A stretch of 64,000 nucleotides of DNA from NCBI GenBank assembly GCA_013350335.1, contig CM023532.1, forward strand, positions 97,025,853 to 97,089,852, given 5' to 3'. Shown here piece by piece: positions 35,146-47,333 of this stretch. Position 1 is the stretch's first letter. The number at the start of each line of letters is the position of its first letter. The notes beneath the pieces are model-generated. The model saw only the letters and a program-made list of their open reading frames with translations. It ran no database searches and was not told the DNA's origin. Made by a program: the position numbers and the translations under genes. This DNA is from Chimonanthus salicifolius (Eukaryota > Streptophyta > Magnoliopsida > Laurales > Calycanthaceae).

Positions 35146-36485
35146 TATCTTAATTACATCAACGCCACTCATATCAACCTATGAGTTTCATTCTTACGGA
35201 ATTTACTCTGTCTCATGTTATCTCTTTTTTCTCATGAATCCATTTGCGTTCTTATGTAGATTAACGTATTCTGTTTCACTTTTACCCGCTACCAAGACAT
35301 TTCCCATACATATTCATCCAACACGTTCTTTCGTCTATTCTCTGTGTGAGGTAGCCTGCCAGTACGAGCCTATGCTCAAGTCCTTTGCTGATTCCATTTC
35401 AACTAGGTTTCTTGCTGCACTCTCCTGGAACTCTATCGGCTAACTACAGAGTCAACTAGCTAGACTAACTCGACAGTCGCCCATAGCTTCCCATTCGAGT
35501 TTCACTAGACTCTTATCCTTCCCACCAATTACATCTCCAAAACTTAACACCTCTTCATTTGCACACAAGCCACTATGTGACTCACCCCTTTTTTTTTTCA
35601 TAACTTCTACAACACCAATACCTGACATCAATCCAATCCACCATGGGAACCCTCATCCATGGTTAGTAACCATCCGTGAATATAACCCTCCTATGGGTAT
35701 AATCCATTCATGGGCATACTAATACCTTCATAGGACTATTCTGTCTATCATAAGACTAGCAGGTCTAACATACGACCCATGCGTCGACTACGAAATCAAA
35801 AATGTCTATCATAATGCCATTGTCCGGCATCAATCCAAATCACATAAATACTAATTTCCTACCCCTCTGGATTATTCAACACATATTCATAGATTCCTAA
35901 AAAATAGTGGTCTAAGCTTACTTAGGTTATGTCAAATAATATCCATTCACCACTAAAAATATTCCCAAGTATTACAAATTTCACCAACTGCCAATACTCC
36001 CCCATTATTTTTTCATCTTTTCACACCCACTAAATTATTAACACATCACTACAGGGTTACACTTTAAGTTCATCAAAGCTACCATCACTCCCCAATATTT
36101 TTTTTTTTTAAACCCTATTTATAATACCTAAACTCCATTTAAAACAATGCACCTTCTCCATCATTTTTTTTTCCTACTTTTACACCCTTCAAATTTACAA
36201 CTACATAACCCTGGGGTTCATCAACCACTGGTGACACTTAAGACCATAAAAATATTAACCTTCATTCACGGATTTCCTCATTTAAAAAAACCCCTTTTAA
36301 GATTACCATTAATCTTTCATTCAAAACCTTCAAAATCATTACATAATGTCCTTAGTAACCCCTTTATTCTTCTATCATAATACAAGGGTTAGTAGGGTTA
36401 AAATAAACCCTTCAAAACAATAAAGTGTACCCCCAACCCTTACAAGATAACCCTCTTTGAATGACCTTCCTTGCTACTCCCCAGC
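35146..36485 (-). other. Element C internal region of unknown content
   Basis: AT-rich sequence inside element C that does not match gag, protease, RT or integrase of its neighbours. T-runs occur at 35588, 36097 and 36165. No convincing reading was found on either strand; a 172-codon plus-strand ORF overlapping its right part runs antisense to integrase remnants and is taken as chance. Confidence 0.5.
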
Positions 36486-36855
36486 CTAGTCTTCCGTAGA
36501 AGACCCTGCATCATCCTCAAACACAAACGAACTATCAGCGCACGACATCGACATGTGACCCTGTACTCCACATGTCAACCAAGGTATTATCCCTGGTCTT
36601 CCAATATAAGGACAGTTAGTCCTTTCTTTCCCGTGTCCATGTAGCCCACAAACCGGGCATACCACTTCAAAAGGGTAGGGACAATATGCGCAGTTGTGCC
36701 CAACCTTGTTGCACAACTCGTACCTATAATAGGGTCCCATTTCCCCTACCGACTTTCTTATCATCGGAAAGTCGTCCACATTCTCTTCAGGAAGAGATGA
36801 TAAATCCCCTTCATCTTCCTTAGAAGGTCCCTCTTGAAAGTCCAGGTTAACTGCT
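36486..36855 (-). pseudogene. Element C ORF with three zinc-knuckle-like motifs
   Basis: The frame is open for about 123 codons from a TAA near 36857 to the stop at 36486. Order: an acidic start, then Y-X2-C-X4-H-X4-C ('YELCNKVGHNCAYC'), C-X2-C-X4-H-X6-C ('CPVCGLHGHGKERTNC') and W-X2-C-X4-H-X4-C ('WLTCGVQGHMSMSC'), then an acidic tail 'DDAGSSTED'. The first Cys of motifs one and three is Tyr (TAC) and Trp (TGG), each one base from a Cys codon. It is not the single-knuckle gag of A, B, D or F. Role unknown; it may be a nucleic-acid-binding gag-like protein of a non-autonomous element. No clear start codon. Confidence 0.6.
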
Positions 36856-36859
36856 TATG

Positions 36860-37726
36860 CTAGATGCAGACACCAAATCTATGGACAGCTAGGGGTTTCC
36901 TTACCCCACGGTTCCATATACTCCCCGTCATTTGACATATCTATATCATAAAATACAATAGAATACACAAACACCATCCACAGCAGTTTCCAATAAAACC
37001 AATCTAGGTTTTGGGGATTTTACTATATATAACACAACGTATTTTGGGGGAAATTTTCCAAATTAGCACACTCAGTTTTGGGAATAACATCCCTAAGTAC
37101 CAATGCTTGTTCCATTTGGTGAGAACGGGGAAACTCTACTACGTTCGATAAACCCATTACTGTTCCATCAATTGGGGGAAAACTAGATTTGTTTTCTCAT
37201 TTTGAGGGAAATTTTCCTAAATGTCACTGTTTTTCTTTCCATTTGGGGGAAGTTGCCAAATAAGCACACTTGGTTTTCCTTTGTTTCTGGGGAGAGAATC
37301 TCGAAACTCCTACTATTTGTTGTTCAACTTAAGATACTGGGGAAACACATCTTTTTTTTTTTTTCCTACATTTGATAAGCTATCACTGTTTCATCAATTC
37401 GGGGGAAAGATTTCCGAGTGATTATACCTTGTTTTTTGGGGAAAATTTCCTAAGTATCAAAGTATCGTGTTCTCACTTTCGGGGAAAATAACCCTACCTG
37501 CTATGTTTTGATAGATCTCTCCTAGAATGAATCTTTCTTCCCTTGCTATCATTCCTCTTTGTCAAACGTTGTTCTCAGATTGAATACTTCAGTTTGAGTC
37601 AATCGAAGTAAATTAACCTGGCCCCCTACAGCGGACTCCGAAGAGTCGGTCAGTTGGGATTCTTAGCTACCAGTGAGACATGCAACCGTCTTAATTTTAC
37701 TTCGAGAGATTCATTCTTCCAAGTTC
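36860..37726 (-). other. Element C leader with expanded GGGGAAA repeats
   Basis: About ten degenerate copies of GGGGGAAATTTTCC ... AAGCACAC lie on the plus strand between about 37046 and 37485 (for example 37046, 37173, 37244, 37400, 37437). B, D and F have only two or three. The last ~170 bases before the PBS match the leaders of D and F. Confidence 0.75.
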
Positions 37727-37740
37727 GCTCTAATACCAAC
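37727..37740 (-). promoter_or_regulatory. Element C primer-binding site
   Basis: The minus strand reads GTTGGTATTAGAGC, one base different from the initiator-Met tRNA site, directly next to the LTR end at 37741. Confidence 0.92.
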
Positions 37741-40700
37741 TGTAATGCCCGCCCCTTTTCACCGAAATCAGAGTCTATTTTTTTTTTTAATAAAAGTGAC
37801 AAAGGGCGTGGACGTCACGACGCGAGTTAAGTCCGAGCTTCTAAAGCCCGGCCCTTAACTTGCCAACCCTACGGGTGCGTGGAACGAAGTCCATAGAGAA
37901 TAGTTCACCCGTAGAAGAAAACTCATGGAAAGTTACATTAAATGCGGAAAGATATTACAGACTATCCTACCAATTTTTCTTTCTAGATAGCAAGGAAGAT
38001 TTCATCATTTAATTACCAAAATACCATAACATCACACGTCTACCACAAAATCCAAAACATAGCAATAAGTCTAAAATATTACATTTCCGACAAGCTAAAC
38101 TATTTCAAATTACATTATCCAACATAAACATTAGTAAACTATCTAGCACGCCTTTCCAAGCTCCTCAGCTCGGCTCCCATCCCGTCCTTCTGCTCCTGCG
38201 TGTCCTGCGTCATCAGCTAGGGTAGAAGTAGGGCGTTAGACAACGCGCCCAGTAGGACTCCAAGTAGGGCTAACACATGGATTAGTGATAACAAAGCATA
38301 TAGATAATACATAAAGAAAAGCCATAGAATGAATGTCATGCCATGGGTGTCTTTGTTATGAATCCCACCCATCATCCTTAATATCCCGATGTCATATCCC
38401 CCTTGACGGTAAGGCCTCTTAAAGGTGTAACCACAAATACAATATCCCCCTCGATGGAAGAACCATCATCACGGTATAACAATAAATGCAACATCCCCCT
38501 GACGGTAAGGCCTCGTCAAGGTGTAACCACAAATACAATATCCCCCTTGATGGAAGAACCATCATCAAGGTATAACAATAAATACAACATTCCCCTTGAT
38601 GGAAAAATCATCATCAAGGTATAATAATCCATACATCATCCCTGATGAGTCAAACACATCATAATGTCCCCATGCTTATTTATTAGTCGCCCCGACGGAG
38701 CATGGACTCCGGTTTCATTTCATCCTTCCCCTGTCATATCCCTCCCATGCCATGCATGAGATGTAGATGCCATATTCCATGTAATGAATATACTAACAAC
38801 CATGACATTTAAAAATCCCATCAATCAAACATATAACTTGATTATCAAAAGTAGATCAAGTAAAGCCTCAATAAACACATCATAGCTTTAAACCCATTTT
38901 AAACCAATCATATGCTTACCAGAATAAATCAAGTAAAAACCCCTACATAATACATAATTCAAAACCAATCTTAAAAAAACCCATATAATTTCCAAAATAA
39001 TTTAAAGAAACCATCACTCAATCCATGGCTTGCAAAAAGGTTAGAATCCTACCAAATACCGACTAACGTTCTTTCTTTCGTTTCCGCCCGATAGACTCGG
39101 TCCCCGATCCGCGTACCGCTTGCGATGTCCGGTACCTTATTACATATTAACAATTAGTCCATGTTTTACCCATTTCTAAGCCCATAGATCATGTCTTAGT
39201 GGGTTTTCCTCATGTTGGCCAATATTTACGGTTTTGCCATTACCCTTCCATGGATAATTCATTCCCTCTTCCACATATATTGTGGTCTATAATGGATCCA
39301 TAACTTAGACCCATTAATGATCCATAACTTAGGTCCGTTAATGACCTAGCAATCATATCATGTGATCATAAAATTAGTCTTTTTATTGACCTAATCCTTA
39401 TTCCTTTAAACCCATACAAAACCCCATACTTAACCCTTTAAATGGCTAATGGATCAAGGGTTTAAAATACCCAATTCATCAAATCTTTCCATGGGGTCTA
39501 CATCATGCATTGAAACCACAATGAGTCCATTATCCACTCATTCCCTTTATTCATAATTGATCCATACACTTACCAATCATGAGATACAACCATATCTTAA
39601 CCTAATTCCCATTAGCTAAAGCATATCCAGACTTTAATCTTAGCCTATCCATTGGTTCACAAAAATGGGTCCATTGATGTCTCATTAACCATGACATAAG
39701 AACATTAGCAATTAACCACTTAAATAACCTAACTTACAAATACACATTAATCTTAGGCCTTAATTGGTTCACAAAATGGGTCCATTGATGTATTATTACC
39801 CATAACATAACTACACTAGAAAAATTAGGTATTTAAATACTCTAACTCTCATTCCTTTCTCCCACACATAGTACCAAATTTTAATCCATAATTTTACCCA
39901 CAAATGGGTCATGGGTTCGGCCATACACCATGGCCTAACCCATGATGTCTTTACCCCATTCTTTCTTTGGCCTATTTACACATTTGAATCATCACCCTTA
40001 ATCACATTAAAGTCTATTAACTTAGCCACACTTAAGTCCAAAATTGATCCATAACTTAGATCTATTAATGACCTATCAACCATAACATGAACTCATTAAA
40101 AATGAGTCCTTAACTTAACCTAATCCCAATCAATTTAAACACTTTCATACTCCAATCTAACCCATCAAAAGGCTCACAAATGAGCCATGGCGTTCGGCCA
40201 TACACCATGACCGAACTCATGGTGTCCTTTTTCCCATTTTTCTTGGATCCATTGTTACACATTTGAATTTATCACAAGTCCCTCCATGAAGGGGTTTAAT
40301 TCACACACTTAAACCCTCATCTTTTACTACGTTGGGGTCCATTACAAATATCAACACTAGGTTCATTTTGGTACATCCCAAAACCACCAACATTAAATAT
40401 ATTTTGAGTCCATCAACTTAGCTACATTCCCCATTTGTTTTCCATGGTTCTAAAATACTTAGTCCATCCCAATTTCCCATTATTTTCTTAGGCCTATTTA
40501 CCACATTTGCACCCATCACAAGCCCTTCCATGAAGGGTTTAATTTATACATTTAAATCATCATTCTTAATCACCTTCAAGTCCATAAACTTAGCCATATT
40601 CCCATTACAACTAATAACATTGGGTCCCTTTTTGTCCATCAACACCACCCACATTTCCCATTTTTTTTTCCATAATTCATAACCATTAATCGACCATTGG

Positions 40701-42261
40701 ATCACCATAGGGTTCATGGTCCAATCTTCATTCATTCATTTCTTTTAAGGCCACAAAATTATTCATATCTCCCATCAATTCCTCATTTACAATCCCTTTA
40801 AAAAATTACCAACATTTGATCATTAAATACTTAAAACCCTAAACCATTCTTTTTGAGGTCATTAAAATTATCTTCCATCTCCTATGATTCTCTCCTTTAA
40901 AAGCTCTTTACAAAATTCACCACATTCAATTGTTTACAACCCTAGAAATTATAAACATTCTCCATGCTTCCATTTTTTTTCCTTTCCCTAACCCTAATTT
41001 CTCCATTAGGGTTTCCTCCACTTTCCACCTTTTAAATTGATGGATTTAAAATCCATGGCATAAAATCATGTGGCCACCATTAAATTTACAAAATGAATCC
41101 CAAATCTTAAACCCTAAAAATCCAAAATTTCTTGTTTAAGAAAATACTTACAATCCGACGCCTCCTCCGACTTCCGCCACTCCCGTCGGCTTTCTTAGCC
41201 TTCTACCTTCTTCTTCTCCTTGTTTGATCGGCCAAGACGGGCTTGATTAAGATGAAAAACCTCCAAGCTTGGGTCGGCCAATGATGGAGATAGATTGAGA
41301 GAGAGAGAGAGATGGGGGAGGGAAGGTCTCAAGTTTTGATCTTGAGATGGAGGCTTATACTTATACTTCTCCTCTCTTTTCTTCTTTTCTTTTCTTCTTC
41401 TCTTCTCTTTGGCTTTCTTCTCCTTTCTTTCCTTGGACGTGAGGGACGGTGGTGGAGAGAACAAGAGAGGAAAAGAGTGAAAGAGCACCGATGGAAAAGG
41501 TGAGGATGGGATAAGATGAAAACCCATCTTATCTCCTTTGGTTGCTTATGTTACATTCTATCATTAATTCTTCCCACCTAACACATAGGATATTTTTCTT
41601 GCTTTATGGTGGTGGTTGGGATAACGACCACCAAGCCAACGTTGGTGTGTTTCTTTGGGTTGTTTGTGTTTGTTAAAAACCACCATTTGACTTATTTGAC
41701 CAACTTAACTAATGTGATTAATTAAATCCTTAGCCTAGGTTAATTATTTCTTATTTCTAATTACCTTTCCTTAAATTCCCTCCATGTATCCACCCATGGT
41801 TGACCAAGTCAACCATGGTGGCCGGCCCCACCAACTCTTGGTCCACACGCCACCTCACTTGGTGAGGTGGAGGTGGGTCCCAATTGGCCACATCACCTTG
41901 GTCTAATTCCATCACCAACTTAGGTGATTTAGCTTTAACTAAGTCCATTCCAACCAATTGGATCCTCATTGGGCCCATGGCCCAATTACATTTATCAATA
42001 CCCATTTATCTTAGGGCTTACATTATCTTAATCCATTGGGTCCCAAGTGGGTATTGGGCCCAATTTGACCATCCTTGGCCCAATTGACCATCATTGACCC
42101 CTTAAATGAATTTAAATCCAATCCATAATCCATTGGGCCCGAGTTGGGCCTTTGTCCAAATTTTGGTCCATTTACCATTTATTCCATCAAATTTCCCATT
42201 TCCACCATTAAAATAAATAATAACCACATATTTATTGATTTAAAAATTTCAGGCCATTACA
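37741..42261 (-). mobile_element. Element C 5' LTR, 4,521 bp
   Basis: The longest LTR here. Ends TGTAATGCCC (37741) and GGCCATTACA (42261). It holds 59-bp hairpin repeats (38395-38625), one CGGTCGCC-type unit (38690), the CpG-rich module (39029-39130), two hairpins (39911, 40188), AT-rich filler, a CT-rich/purine block (41150-41500), GTAAGT at 41151-41146, and a W-box palindrome (41797-41822). The flank GTATG (42262-42266) is the expected target duplication in LTR E. Confidence 0.9.
38395..38625 (-). repeat. Five hairpin units of two alternating kinds, ~59-bp period
   Basis: Units alternate between CTTGACGGTAAGGCCTCGTCAAGG and CTTGATGGAAGAACCATCATCAAGG forms, joined by 'tgtaaccacaaatacaatatcc' or 'tataacaataaatacaacat'. 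Each can fold through CTTGACG/CGTCAAG or CTTGATG/CATCAAG arms. The arm pair changes together between the two forms. Confidence 0.85.
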
Positions 42262-42502
42262 GTATGTCAGTGATTTTAAAGGCTTTTTAAAGGAGAAAAA
42301 TAATGGAGCGATATTGATGGACTTAGGTATTTTTGGACCATGAAAATGTGGGGAAATATTGGTAATGTTAATGGGTTTTAAATATGGTAGAGGATGGTCT
42401 AAAATGATGGACCTAAGGGTATGATTAAGTCCCCCCATGGAGGGACTTTGGTTATGGATTTAATGTTGGAAGTGATTTACGAAAAGAGGATGAAAATGAC
42501 AT

Positions 42503-43190
42503 CATGGGTTCGGCCATGTTGTATGGCCGAACCCATGAACCATTTAATGGGTCATTCATGGATCTATGCATGGTTGGATGAATGGATTATCAAGCTAAGG
42601 AAAAGAGGGAATGATCTTGGACCCATATTTATTTGAATGATAAAGAATTAAAAAGGGGACCAAAACCAAAGGGTGAGGTTCGGCAATATCGTATGGCCGA
42701 ACCCCACTCATGGGTGATTGTGGACTTAAGCATATTTCAACCCTAAGATATGGCCAAACCCCACTAGTGGACGGTGGAGAGTGGACGGTGGAGAGTGGAC
42801 GGTGGAGAGTGGACAGTGGACGGTGGATAGTGGACAGTGGGTAGTGGACAGTGGATAGTGACAGTGGACAGTGGGTAGTGGACAGCGGGTAACCTACTGA
42901 TTTTATAAATGAAACATTTATATGAATGTTTTACTTGATTTTTGGGACTTAAGTCATATGTAATTAAACGAAGTAATTAGCTATGGTTAGAATGATGGCT
43001 AAGTTGGAATATGATTAAAATGATGGACCATGGGTTCGGCCATGGTGTATTGTCGAACCCCATGGAGAAGGTTTTGTGGACTTAAGTTTTATTAATGCTA
43101 AATGATCAAGTCATGTATGATTGATTAAGGAATCAAAAGAGGGACCCAAATCAATTGAGTGAGGTTCGGCCATGTTGTATGGCTGAACCC
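42503..43190 (+). repeat. Hairpin array in LTR E
   Basis: Inverted repeats lie at 42503-42537 (TTGTA-type loop), about 42676, about 43032 (right arm damaged) and 43162-43190. The array is split by the minisatellite at 42776. Confidence 0.85.
42776..42890 (+). repeat. GTGGACG/GTGGAGA minisatellite, 7-bp unit
   Basis: About sixteen 7-base units built on GTGGAnn, first as a regular 14-bp dimer (GTGGACGGTGGAGA) and later as GTGGACA/GTGGGTA variants. Found only in LTR E within this window. Confidence 0.93.
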
Positions 43191-43551
43191 CACTAAGGCA
43201 TGTTTATGGACTTAAACATGGGTGGAAATAAAAAGGGATCATTATTTTAATTTATTGATGTGTTAGAAGGTAATGGGACCTCACAAGCGGGTACGATCGA
43301 TGAGCGGTTTTTCGGACGAAAACGCAATGACATATTAGTTGATCATTGGTAGGATTCCTACCTTAATTGAAAACCATGGATATGTATATATGATGATTTT
43401 AAATCATGTTTGATAAGTTATTTTGGTATCAAACAAATATGTTTCAAATATGGAATTTTAAATGTTATGATTTGTATTATTACATAGCATGTTGGCATTT
43501 GCATCTCATGCATGGCATGGGAGGGATACTATGGAGTTGTGATACCTTGTT

Positions 43552-43800
43552 GAGGAGTTTCCATCAAGAGGAAAACCTTGGTGTGCATTATCCACCAAGA
43601 GGTAACCGGAGTCCACACTCCGTCGGGGCGTCCGTAAAGCATTTGTGAGGATATCTTGATGAGGAGTTTCCATCAAGAGGAAGACCTTGGTGTGCATTAT
43701 CCACCAAGAGGTAACCAGAGTCCACGCTCCGTCGGGGCGCCCGTAAGGCATTCGTGAGGTTACCTTGATGAGGAGCTTCCATCAAGAGGATACTAAGTGA
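43552..43800 (+). repeat. 109-bp tandem repeats with three nested hairpins
   Basis: GAGGAGTTTCCATCAAGAGG-type segments start at 43552, 43661 and 43770, a 109-bp period. Each unit holds CTTGATG/CATCAAG, CTTGGTG/CACCAAG and CGGAG/CTCCG arm pairs. Confidence 0.92.
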
Positions 43801-44536
43801 TGGTGACATGGATGATGGGTGGGACTCATGGCATATGACACCCATGGCATGGCATTGAATCAGCATGATTATGATCTCTATTATCATGCAATGTTTCTGC
43901 TTTTTATCTGTATGATTGGATTTCTATTATCATACACTGTTTTGGATACGATGCTTTACAAGTACAGTATGATGTATTATATCTGGATTTTTACACTAAC
44001 CCATGTGTTTGACCCTACTTGGAATACCTACTAGGCGTGTTGTCTAACGCCCTACTTCTACCCAAGATGGTGACACAGGAAATGAACGGAACGAGTAATG
44101 AGATTGGAGCCAAGCTTAGGAGCTTGGATGTTTTAGTTTCGTTTTATTTAAATTATTCATGGACAATGTGATTTGAGTAACTAGCAATCGGGACTGTAAT
44201 AACGTAGATATATTTGTTATGGCTTGAATGTTAATTTTTGGATATTTTAACTTAAGATAATTATTGGTAAGTGTTGGACTACCTTGCTATCTAAAATGGA
44301 ATAGAATTATTGTTCTATTATATTTCCGCATCTATGATTTATTCCGCATATTAACTTGAGTACGTGTGAACCATTTTAGTGGACTTGGTCCACTCACACG
44401 TATGGTTGGCCAGTTAAGGGTCGGGCTTTGGAAGCTCGGACTTAGCTCGCGTCGTGGCGTCCAGCTCTCTCTCTCTTTTATTAAAAAAAAAAATAGACTC
44501 TGACTTTCGGCGAGTGAAAAAGGGCAGGGTGTTACA

Positions 44537-44636
44537 GACCCAACACCTTACCCATCTAAGGTCCATATCCATTAATTCACAAATTAAATGGGCAATTTCC
44601 ATATATAGTTATAACTTGAAAATCCGGGGTGTTACA
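44537..44636 (-). mobile_element. Element F 3' LTR, first 100 bp
   Basis: Minus-oriented LTR start (TGTAACACCCCGG at 44636), very similar to 51295-51395 at the start of F's 5' LTR. It is cut at 44537 by LTR E. Confidence 0.85.
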
Positions 44637-45008
44637 ATACAACCCTCTTTTTAAAATTTTCGTCCCGAAAATTGAGCGAAGCAGGGTTTCAAACAAATTA
44701 CATAAATAGCTTAGGGTGAGCTGTTCTCATTTCCGATTCAAGTTCCCAAGTAGCTTCCTCATTTCCATGTCGATCCCATACCACCTTGATGAACTGAATC
44801 CCTCGGTTTCGTAACACCCTTCTGTCTCCACCACTCTGACAGGCTTTTCGACGTATGTCACGTCGCTTTGCACCTCTATGTCTTGTACATTCAGTACATG
44901 TGAGGGATCAGGATTGTACTTCCTCAACATAGATATATGAAATACATCGTGTAAAGATGACAATTGTGAATAAAGTGCCAATTGATAAGCCACCTCCCCC
45001 ACCCTCTT
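44637..45008 (-). pseudogene. Element F chromodomain end of pol
   Basis: The minus strand reads 'LHDVFHISMLRKYNPDPSHV' and part of the chromodomain ('SDVTYVEKPVRVV'), then shifts frame near 44810. The PPT AAAAAGAGGG lies next to the LTR start (about 44645). The reading is cut at 45008 by a nested LTR; integrase, RT and protease are missing. Confidence 0.83.
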
Positions 45009-47333
45009 TGTAACACCCGCCCCTTTTCACCGAAAAATCAGAGTCTATATTTTTTTTTTTTGAAAATTAAAGAGTGACAAAGGGCACGGACGTCACGACG
45101 CGAGTTAAGTCCGAGCTTCTAAAGCCCGGCCCTTAACTGGCCAACCCTACGTGTGCGTGGAACTAAGTCCACAGAGAACAGTTCACACGTAGCAGTAAGC
45201 TTGCGTAATATTAAATTAAGTGCGGAAATATAATTGAGACTATCCTACAAATTGTAGATAGCAGGGAAAAACATTCATTTAATTACAAAGTTACCTCAAA
45301 ATCATAATGTCCACAATAAAATCCAAAACATAGCAAGTACTCTAAATTATTACATTCCGACGAGCTAAGCTATTCAAATTACATTTCCAAAATAAATTAA
45401 ATAAACTAAGTAGTCGGCCTTCCCAAATTCCTAAGCTTGGCCTTCGTGTCGTCCTTCGTGTCCGCCATCTCCTGCGTCATCAGTTAGGGTAGAAGTAGGG
45501 CATTAGACAATGCGCCCAGTAGGACTCCGAGTAGGGCTAACACATAGATTAGTGGTAACAAAACATATAGATAATATCATATCCAAAACCATGCAATTTG
45601 GTGCAATGTCATGCAATGGGTGTCCTATGTCATGAATCCCACCCATCATCCATACCATCATGCTGCCATATCCCCCTTGACGGAAAAACCTCGTCAAGAT
45701 ATAAATAATCACAAATCATCCCCCTTGACGGCAAAACCTCGTCAAGGTGTCCCCATGCTTGCTTCTCGGTCGCCCCGACGGAGCATGGACTCCGGTTATA
45801 TCTCATAATATCCCTCTTGATGGATGAAACACATCAAGATATCCCCATGCTTGCTTCTCGGTCGCCTCGACGGAGCATGGACTCCGGTTATATCTCATAA
45901 TATCCCTCTTGATGGATGAGACACATCAAGATATCCCCATGCTTGCTTCTCGGTCGCCCCGACGGAGCATGGACTCTGGTTATATCTCATAATATCCCTC
46001 TTGATGGATGAGACACATCAAGATATCCCCATGCTTGCTTCTCGGTCGCCCCGATGGAGCATGGACTCCGGTTATATCTCATAATATCCCTCTTGATGGA
46101 TGAGACACATCAAGATATCCCCATGCTTGCTTCTTGGTCGCCCCGACGGAGTATGGACTCCGGTTTCATTTCATCCTTCCCATACCATATCCCTCCCATG
46201 CCATGCATGAGATGTAGAAGCCATATGACATGTAATATATATGATCATAGTCATAAAACCCATCTTAAAACCATTACATGATTACCAAAATAAATCAAAG
46301 GAAAGGCCATCACATAATACTTAATCCATGACCAAAGTAAATCAAAGGAAAAACCATCACATAATACTTAATCCATGACCAAAATAAATCAAAGGAAAAA
46401 CCATCACATAATACTTAATCCATGGCCTACAAAAAGGTAGGAATCCTACCAAATACCGACTAACGTCCTTTCTTTCGTTTCCGTCCGATAGACCCGGTCG
46501 CCGATCGCGAACCGTTTGCGATGTCCAGTACCTTATTATACATTAATAATTAGTCCATGTTTTTAACCTTTTAAGTCCATTAATCACACATTAGCGGGAT
46601 TCGGCCATACACCTTGGCCGAACCTCACTAACTAGGTTTTGTGGGTCCCATTTAATCTATTAAACCTTTTAATCCCATAAGTCTTAAAAATTAGCCACCC
46701 TAGGCTTTATTAATCACATACTTAAGGTTACCATAATTGCACTTAAGTCTATGATCATTTCTCATGGAGTTCTTGAATTTGGCCATTATTTATGGTTTTG
46801 CCACTACCTCTTTTTCCATGGTTAATCATTCACTTAACCATGTACACCTTTATTCATAATTGATCCATACCCTCAAGTCCATTAGTGACCCATTTAATTA
46901 CGCCATAATATTATTAAAACAACCCTTTTTCTTAACTTAATCTACATTAATTAACCACATACATAAACCCTTTCTTAGCCCATAGAAATGACTTATAATT
47001 GAATCATCATTCTTAGCCACATCTTGAGTCCATAATTGATCCATCAACCATATCACAAGACCACTTACCTCAACCATCTAATTAACCTAATTCCACTAAT
47101 TTAAGCATATACATATACATTAATCTTAGACCAAAAAAATGATCTACAATTGGGTCATGGGTTCGGCCATACACCATGGCTGAACCCATGATGTCGCTTT
47201 CTCCATTTTTCTTGGGTCCATTTACATCATTTGACTCCATCACAAGTCCCTCCATTGAGAGAATCTAAACCATACATTTAATTCATCATTCCTTAATCAT
47301 TATTTGATACATTTAGGGTCCATCAGTTTTACA
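45009..47333 (-). mobile_element. Nested LTR, truncated at its start
   Basis: A minus-oriented LTR with a proper end (TGTAACACCCGCCCC on the plus strand at 45009). It stops at 47333 without an LTR start or W-box region. The right side joins gag of F directly, so one deletion probably removed the LTR start, most of F's pol and part of gag. It holds the 3' stem (45155-45190), 92-bp repeats, the module (46434-46520) and hairpins at 46596 and 47156. Confidence 0.8.
45767..46180 (-). repeat. Five 92-bp tandem units with two hairpins each
   Basis: CGGTCGCCCCGACGG (or a one-base variant) starts at 45767, 45859, 45951, 46043 and 46135, exactly 92 bp apart. Each unit has CGGAG/CTCCG arms and CTTGATG/CATCAAG arms. 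Two related CTTGACG units precede it at 45668 and 45722. Confidence 0.95.

Larger units (their letters stand above)
42262..44536 (+). mobile_element. LTR E, 3' portion
   Basis: Plus-oriented LTR from its middle to its end (GGGTGTTACA at 44536). It is cut at the left by element C. Contents are hairpins (42503, 42676, 43032, 43162), a 7-bp minisatellite (42776-42890), the TCCTACC module (43260-43362), 109-bp repeats (43552-43800) and the 3' stem (44360-44403). The flank GACCC (44537-44541) is the expected target duplication in F's 3' LTR. Confidence 0.85.

Noticed and set aside
34925..35443. 172-codon plus-strand ORF
   Set aside because: It overlaps integrase remnants in antisense and then AT-rich sequence; composition looks random and no motif is seen.
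41195..41527. 110-codon Lys/Glu-rich ORF on the minus strand
   Set aside because: It comes from the GA-rich block of an LTR, low complexity, with no homologue in the other LTRs in frame.
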